Assembly: GCA_002771315.1 (NCBI GenBank)
Contig: PCSF01000002.1
Coordinates: 2,864 to 12,572, forward strand
Length of the DNA stretch: 9,709 nt
Direction of reading: 5' to 3'
DNA from: Desulfobacterales bacterium CG23_combo_of_CG06-09_8_20_14_all_52_9
GTDB lineage: Bacteria > Desulfobacterota > Desulfobacteria > Desulfobacterales > UBA2156
Shown here piece after piece: positions 5,113 through 9,709 of this stretch. The notes below the pieces were generated by a model, which was not told where the DNA came from, ran no database searches, and worked only from the letters and a program-made list of their open reading frames with translations. Position numbers and translations under genes: made by a program. Within the stretch, counting starts at the first letter, position 1. Every line of letters begins with the position of its first letter.

Positions 5113-7158
5113 TTATTCACTGAGCGCTTTGAGAAGGGCATCTTTTGCATCTGCATAATACACGACAATGACCTTGGTGGCCAAGTCGTCAGGTAATTCG
5201 AAAAGCTGCTTGCGCGCAGAGACAGGAATGAGGATTTTCTGGGCTCCTTTGTCGGCAGCCAGTTCGATGATGCTGACGGCGTTGTATATGGGCTCGATGG
5301 ATCCCCCGAGATTGAGTCCGCCCACGATGACGAGTCCGCCTTCCAGGCTGCGCTCGACCAGCGCGGAACTCATGGCGAGCAAGACGGGTATTCCTGTTGC
5401 CGCAGCACTCTTGCAGGCATCGAAAGCACGGAACTGGATGGTGAACTCATGGGCACGCGGATCGCGATCACCGACCAGTTCCCTTGCTCTGGCATAGAGA
5501 TTTTGTTCGGCACAGCGCACGCTCTCCTTGAGCGGCCCCGGAGGGCTTTGATTGAGAATCTTCACCCCACTTCCCGGTCCTTCCGTCACCTCAATGCGGA
5601 ACAGTCCGGGATTCTCATCCATGCCGCCGGGAGACAACGCCCACACCTGACCGGCAGGGAGCGGGTCGCTGCCGATGCTGTTCTCGCGGTGAAGTTCAGG
5701 TGTTGAGACGAATTGCTCCATCCCATCGGGGATCATGGTGAAACTGAAATGGGTGTTTCGGAATTCGGCAGCCCCTATGCGTTTTTGTTGCTCCTTCACC
5801 CTTCGGCGACATTCCAGAGCGAGTTTAGCAGCCCACTCGATGGCCTCGTTGGGAATATTGGCTTCAGGATCGGGAAATATCAGTTTGAGAAGCCCGCTTA
5901 TGGTTTTTTGCGTGGCGGACGTGTCGCGTCCGCTCAAGGCGCCACCGAATTGGATACGACCTTGCAGCTTGTTGACCCGGCTTTGGGAGCGCAGATGATT
6001 CCAGCATGAGGAAAGAAAATCGCTGACCAGGCCAAAATGTTCGGTCAACTGCTCGCGGCTGACTTTCGGCACGTTCCAGCCGGGAATATAGGAATGGATG
6101 CGGTCCATAAAGGCGGTGTCATCGCGCATCTCCGGTGGGAACGGCCCTAGTAAGTGACCAATGCGTTGCTGATGTTCCACATCGACTTCGAAGTTGCCCA
6201 CCATGACCATTCCACCAAAGCCGCGGATGCTCTCCTTGCCTCTGCTGAATTCTCCCGACTCCATGTAGCCTTTCATGATGTTCACACCGTCCTTCTGATC
6301 GAAGGAGATGCCGGAGATTTCGTCGAAGCAAACCACATCGTATTGGCAGACGAGGCCGCGCTGGCCATTCGCGTTGTTGACGAACATCTTTGCCACGGTG
6401 GCTTTGCCGCCCGATACAAGATGAGCGTAAGGCGACACCTGTTGGTAAAGATGGCTTTTTCCTGTTCCTCGGGGGCCAAGCTCCACCGCGTTGTAATTGT
6501 TTTCGACAAACGGAACCATGCGGAGAAGCATGACATCACACGTTCGCTCTCCGAGAACCGACGGTTCCAGTCCCACACTTCGAATGAGCAAATCTCTCCA
6601 TTCCTTGAACGTGAAGAGTAGCCTCCCTTTGCATAAGGTTTCCAGCACATCGCTCTTCGAGAGTTGGATTTCACGCAGGGACTCGATGCCGAAAGGGCGC
6701 CCGTTCCTTTCTTCCGCGATGCTGGGGTCGTAAGTGAGATCCAACTCCGCGTAAAAACCTCCGGTCAGCATGCGGTCGTGGGTGTGGACTAAGTCGTCTG
6801 CGATACGAACATCGTTGAGCCGCACGCTGGGGAGTTCGGCCACAAAGCAATCGTTCTTCGCATCAAGGCGAGCCTTGATCAGATCGATGAGTTTAACGCG
6901 GCCCTGCTCTTTGGCACGAGCTTTAAACAGTTCTTCCTCGCCCGCCCGGACCGTCCGACTGGACAATTGCCGTTGGACGATGGCGAGCCCTTCCCGGATT
7001 TCTGACTCGACTACGCTGGCACAATATCGTCCGAGAAGAAACTCAGCCACATATGTGGGCACCGGATACTGTCCTTTGAATTGGCGCACAAGGTCTTTGC
7101 GGACGAGGTATCCCTCGAATGCCTTGGCAGCGATTTGATCCAGTGCATCGAGTTGCAT
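5113..7158 (-). CDS. brxL: BREX system Lon-like AAA+ protein BrxL
   Basis: A 681-residue protein, the usual length of BrxL. An N-terminal domain (about 1-200) precedes an AAA+ ATPase domain with Walker A GPRGTGKS (229-236), Walker B DVVCFDE (274-280), a sensor-1-like GNF (321-323) and a possible arginine finger at MDRIHSY (351-357). The C-terminal domain (about 500-675) is Lon-protease-like. At the place of the Lon catalytic serine the sequence reads AAATGIPV (585-592), and no lysine stands at the second dyad position in IEPIYNAVSI (621-630), so peptidase activity is not expected. Published work on BrxL describes a DNA-binding AAA+ ring needed for phage restriction. It is the last gene of the operon: its ATG lies one base after the pglZ stop, and its ribosome-binding site GGAG is inside the pglZ end. 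It runs convergently towards tRNA-Leu. Confidence 0.93.
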   Translation of the reverse strand: MQLDALDQIAAKAFEGYLVRKDLVRQFKGQYPVPTYVAEFLLGRYCASVVESEIREGLAIVQRQLSSRTVRAGEEELFKARAKEQGRVKLIDLIKARLDAKNDCFVAELPSVRLNDVRIADDLVHTHDRMLTGGFYAELDLTYDPSIAEERNGRPFGIESLREIQLSKSDVLETLCKGRLLFTFKEWRDLLIRSVGLEPSVLGERTCDVMLLRMVPFVENNYNAVELGPRGTGKSHLYQQVSPYAHLVSGGKATVAKMFVNNANGQRGLVCQYDVVCFDEISGISFDQKDGVNIMKGYMESGEFSRGKESIRGFGGMVMVGNFEVDVEHQQRIGHLLGPFPPEMRDDTAFMDRIHSYIPGWNVPKVSREQLTEHFGLVSDFLSSCWNHLRSQSRVNKLQGRIQFGGALSGRDTSATQKTISGLLKLIFPDPEANIPNEAIEWAAKLALECRRRVKEQQKRIGAAEFRNTHFSFTMIPDGMEQFVSTPELHRENSIGSDPLPAGQVWALSPGGMDENPGLFRIEVTEGPGSGVKILNQSPPGPLKESVRCAEQNLYARARELVGDRDPRAHEFTIQFRAFDACKSAAATGIPVLLAMSSALVERSLEGGLVIVGGLNLGGSIEPIYNAVSIIELAADKGAQKILIPVSARKQLFELPDDLATKVIVVYYADAKDALLKALSE

Positions 7159-7159
7159 A

Positions 7160-9484
7160 TTAGTTTTCTCCTATGACTACGGAATGTTTGAAAATGGGTT
7201 GGCCGTTTTGATCAATGACAACGAAGAAGGCCGCCGCACCAAGTGCCTCGTCATCTACCACTAGAAGGCTCGTCTTCTGGCCGTCTGCCGCCGCAGTCGT
7301 TGGGGATGCGGCAAAGCTGGTTGCAGCATCCGCGACCTTACTACGAACATCAACAGTGAGACCCTGCGCACCTTCCAACACCACGTTCAGCCTCATTCCC
7401 GACCACTTCATCTCTTTCAGGACAACGGACTTCGTGCTGCCGGTTTGCTTGGCAGATACCGTCAAGGAAGGAATCAATGCCTCCTGCAAGGTGAGCCCGC
7501 CGTGGGCATATTCCATTCCGGAAACGAAACACGATACGCCGGGAGCCAGGACGATGGCTTCGGCAGCATCCCAAAACCAGGACGTCATCGGAAAGCCGTG
7601 CTTGGCGCCTGCGCTTGGGATGGCGCAGCGGCCCCAGCGGGACTCGGCGAGATGCTTGGGCAGTTCGGCTTTGGGCAGCCCACCGGGGAGAAGAAGCCAA
7701 CCGTGATCCGTGATGACTTTGACTTTGGCCCATCCTGCCTGAAGCAGCTCACCAACCCGTTGTTGCAAAGCGGAAATCTCTTCTTCCACCCTCCACGCCA
7801 GCTTTGCACCCTGGTCATGCCCATAGGTATCCAGACAACCGAACTCAGTCCAGGCGCACCCGGTTGGCAATCCAAGCTCGTTCGATTCCAAAAACGAGAT
7901 CCCCAGCTCTGTCACAAGCTGCTTGAATCGAGCATGGACGATTGCCTTGCCGTTGCTTTGTTCTCTCGACTGAAACCCAGCCCCTTCCAGCGGACCTCCC
8001 AGTTTTTCGGCCAGCGGCATCCAGGCAGGTTTCGCAGTTGCCGTAACAGTGGGTAGTGCGGACCATCCATGTTCGAATCTCACCTCTAATTCTGATGAGA
8101 TGAGTTTTTCTTCCAGCAGCCGCGCCAGATCCAAGCGCAGACCGTCGGCAAAAAGATAGGCCGTGCCTTCCTCGGCCGGCAGGGTGCGACACGTTTGCGG
8201 CCCTGTGACGGGATAAGTAGCTGCCAGCGCCTGGGTGAGTGTGGAAAACTTCTCAAGCCACGGAAGATATATGGCCCGAATCGCAACAGTCACAGCCCTG
8301 GTGGCGGCAGTGGACCGTGCTGCGTTCAGAGTTCGCAAGACGCTGCGGTCCGCTTTCCATCCAAGTGTCGAGTAGTAATCAGCTAACGCTTCCCAAGTGG
8401 AAGGATACCCGGATGCCTGTATGACCTCTGCCAGGTCTCGCAAATGGCCGACGGCCATCGCCAATGGCGATTCCCCCAGAGTTGCCCAAACCCATGAGGT
8501 GCGGCGAGAGTGCTCAGCGGCAAGGCTGTGGATTTTCGCGAGGGCATCCTTTGGAGAGGCCGACGAAAGGGCGCAGAGGTCCTTCTCCAGACGCCATTCC
8601 TCTTGCCGATTGGAACTCGGCTTGTATTCGCTCGGTTTGTATTCGCTCGCCTCCTTAAAAATGTCCATCTGTTGCGGGGGTAGGGATTCCAGCAGCTCCT
8701 TCACGCCCGGATAGGAGCGTGGCGCTTCCTTGTAGCGTCCCCAGACCAATTCCCATGCAGCCTTTCCACTGGTCAGCTTTTCGGCAGCAGTGATCGCGCC
8801 ATCTTTTTCCGGATTGAAGCCATAAGTGTCCCGGCAGATGGCACAGAAACTGGTCCACTGCGATCCTGATTTCTCCAGTTCCAGTTTGATTTTGACTGGA
8901 TTACCCATCCAGCGTAAAAGCGTCCGCACAGGGTCCTTGGTGACGATGGCGCGGAAGTCCCCCGCTTCCAGCTTACGCCCTTGCAGTGCGGCCAACTCGG
9001 CTTCCAACAATTTTGGCAAGCTCTCCTGAATCGCCTTCTTCGTGTCCTGATCGCCAGCGACATCCAAACCGAGTCCACCATCTGCACTCGAAAAGAACGC
9101 AAACGGAGTCCAGTTTTTCCCATTCTTCTGCGTCCAGAATTGTCCTTGGAATTGCAGTGCAAATAAATGCTTTGCCTGATTCGGGCATTGCTCTGCGCTA
9201 CGGAAAGCGGAGCGTCCGATCCCGGAAAGATAAATCACCGGCACATCTTCTCCAGGCTGAGTTTCCAACTGGTAGCGGAGCCAGGCCGCCGGACCGCTTG
9301 CTTCGTCGGGAGAATAATCTCCCAGAGACCACAGGACAGGATAATGCGCCCGTAGCGGCTCGATACACTCCGCCCACAGGTGCTCCTCGTCAGGCCATAG
9401 GATGACCCGTGGTGCAGCCAGTTCGTGCTTGTTGTATGAGGCCGCGCTACGCAAGTATTTAAGGATGCATTCGAGAATCGTCAT
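7160..9484 (-). CDS. pglZ: BREX system phosphatase-like protein PglZ (type-B-like)
   Basis: A 774-residue protein. The N-terminal half (RVILWPDEEHLW at 26-37; GPAAWLRYQL; VPVIYLSGIGR at 81-91; GGLGLDV at 136-142) resembles, from memory, the PglZ variant called type B rather than the longer type A. The alkaline-phosphatase-like PglZ domain is in the C-terminal half: FADGLRLDLA with Asp447, LPTVTATAKP (477-486) in the nucleophile region, LDTYGHDQG (551-559), ITDHGWLLLPGG (591-602) and YAHGGLTLQEALIP (659-672). These Asp/His residues are the expected metal ligands. PglZ proteins are core BREX components required for phage resistance. The start overlaps the stop of the upstream gene as ATGA, and brxL follows after one base. 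A central 15-base tandem duplication gives SEYKPSEYKP (280-289). The reading frame is intact. Confidence 0.9.
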   Translation of the reverse strand: MTILECILKYLRSAASYNKHELAAPRVILWPDEEHLWAECIEPLRAHYPVLWSLGDYSPDEASGPAAWLRYQLETQPGEDVPVIYLSGIGRSAFRSAEQCPNQAKHLFALQFQGQFWTQKNGKNWTPFAFFSSADGGLGLDVAGDQDTKKAIQESLPKLLEAELAALQGRKLEAGDFRAIVTKDPVRTLLRWMGNPVKIKLELEKSGSQWTSFCAICRDTYGFNPEKDGAITAAEKLTSGKAAWELVWGRYKEAPRSYPGVKELLESLPPQQMDIFKEASEYKPSEYKPSSNRQEEWRLEKDLCALSSASPKDALAKIHSLAAEHSRRTSWVWATLGESPLAMAVGHLRDLAEVIQASGYPSTWEALADYYSTLGWKADRSVLRTLNAARSTAATRAVTVAIRAIYLPWLEKFSTLTQALAATYPVTGPQTCRTLPAEEGTAYLFADGLRLDLARLLEEKLISSELEVRFEHGWSALPTVTATAKPAWMPLAEKLGGPLEGAGFQSREQSNGKAIVHARFKQLVTELGISFLESNELGLPTGCAWTEFGCLDTYGHDQGAKLAWRVEEEISALQQRVGELLQAGWAKVKVITDHGWLLLPGGLPKAELPKHLAESRWGRCAIPSAGAKHGFPMTSWFWDAAEAIVLAPGVSCFVSGMEYAHGGLTLQEALIPSLTVSAKQTGSTKSVVLKEMKWSGMRLNVVLEGAQGLTVDVRSKVADAATSFAASPTTAAADGQKTSLLVVDDEALGAAAFFVVIDQNGQPIFKHSVVIGEN
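8618..8647. repeat. 15-base tandem duplication within pglZ
   Basis: Two adjacent 15-base units (8618-8632 and 8633-8647) differ at one base and encode SEYKP twice on the minus strand. They lie in a probably flexible linker between the N-terminal region and the phosphatase-like domain. The duplication is in frame and looks like recent slippage. Confidence 0.85.
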
Positions 9485-9709
9485 GCGCTTGCCTTTTGCT
9501 TTCGGGCGAGTGTGAAGTGTACATCATTCCATCGGGTGCCGATGAATTCTTTCCCGCCAACGGGGTCGGTCCCGGGTTCTTCGGCGCACCAGAACCAGGG
9601 ATAGTCGTTTTTCGGTCGGTAGGGTTCGTTGCCACGGTCTTTGTCTTTAAGTTTGAGGGGAGCCGTGCGAAAAAGGCCGGCTCCACGTTTGCCCACGTCT
9701 CCTGCCAGG
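9481..9709 (-). CDS. C-terminus of a BREX protein, probably PglX-like (5' part beyond window)
   Basis: The frame is open from the right edge to a TGA at 9481-9483 and overlaps the pglZ start by four bases (ATGA), so it is the preceding gene of the same operon. The 75 visible residues begin LAGDVGKRGAGLFRTAP and contain an aromatic-rich NDYPWFWCAEEPGTDP stretch and GTRWNDVHFTLARK near the end. No catalytic motif falls in this piece. In type 1 BREX loci the gene directly before pglZ is normally pglX, the adenine-specific DNA methyltransferase, and the aromatic/acidic tail would suit a target-recognition end. The identity is therefore inferred from position, not from a motif. A helicase or another BREX component remains possible. 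An internal GTG at 9696 is not the true start. Confidence 0.6.
   Translation of the reverse strand, partial: LAGDVGKRGAGLFRTAPLKLKDKDRGNEPYRPKNDYPWFWCAEEPGTDPVGGKEFIGTRWNDVHFTLARKQKASA

Noticed and set aside
6154..6621. Plus-strand 155-codon open frame inside brxL
   Set aside because: It is the complement of the AAA+ domain coding region; no independent support.
7445..8056. Plus-strand 203-codon open frame inside pglZ
   Set aside because: It is the longest antisense frame, but lies wholly within the conserved PglZ domain coding region and encodes no recognisable protein.
1..9709. CRISPR array, insertion sequence or transposase
   Set aside because: No regularly spaced repeats, terminal inverted repeats or transposase-like reading frames were seen.

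Overview
The window reads as a chromosomal segment of an anaerobic, probably sulfate-reducing, deltaproteobacterium (Desulfobacterota). This is inferred from the look of the housekeeping proteins and from an IscS/IscU pair of the type known in sulfidic anaerobes; no taxonomic marker is present. All protein genes lie on the minus strand. The only plus-strand gene is a tRNA.

From left to right: (1) bases 1-979 hold the 5' part of a YggS/PLPBP gene and a complete Maf nucleotide pyrophosphatase gene, overlapping by 16 bases. (2) Bases 1113-2724 hold a compact, translationally coupled envelope-stress-type module: an ECF sigma factor, a one-pass membrane anti-sigma factor with an H-x3-C-x2-C zinc motif, and a secreted Spy/CpxP-like protein. 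(3) Bases 2901-4617 hold a two-gene iron-sulfur cluster assembly operon. An IscU/NifU scaffold with a C-terminal zinc ribbon comes first, followed by a NifS/IscS-like protein that keeps the sulfur-carrying cysteine but has lost the PLP-binding lysine (Asn-Thr replaces His-Lys). A strong Shine-Dalgarno and a candidate promoter precede it. (4) Bases 4892-4980 encode tRNA-Leu(UAA) with CCA, with a promoter candidate, a weak terminator and a short direct repeat beyond it. (5) Bases 5113-9709 carry the 3' end of a BREX phage-defence operon: the C-terminus of an upstream protein (probably PglX-like by position), PglZ (type-B-like) and BrxL. This operon runs towards the tRNA.

The tRNA therefore marks the boundary between ordinary chromosomal genes and an accessory defence island, the usual arrangement for tRNA-targeted integration, although no integrase lies in the window.

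The most unusual item is the lysine-less cysteine desulfurase homologue paired with its own scaffold. It suggests cluster assembly that uses free sulfide or an outside sulfur donor. The Archaeoglobus fulgidus IscS is a known precedent, so the idea is not wholly new, but this bacterial version, with Thr at the lysine position and several other active-site changes, deserves attention. I did not find a wholly unknown system.
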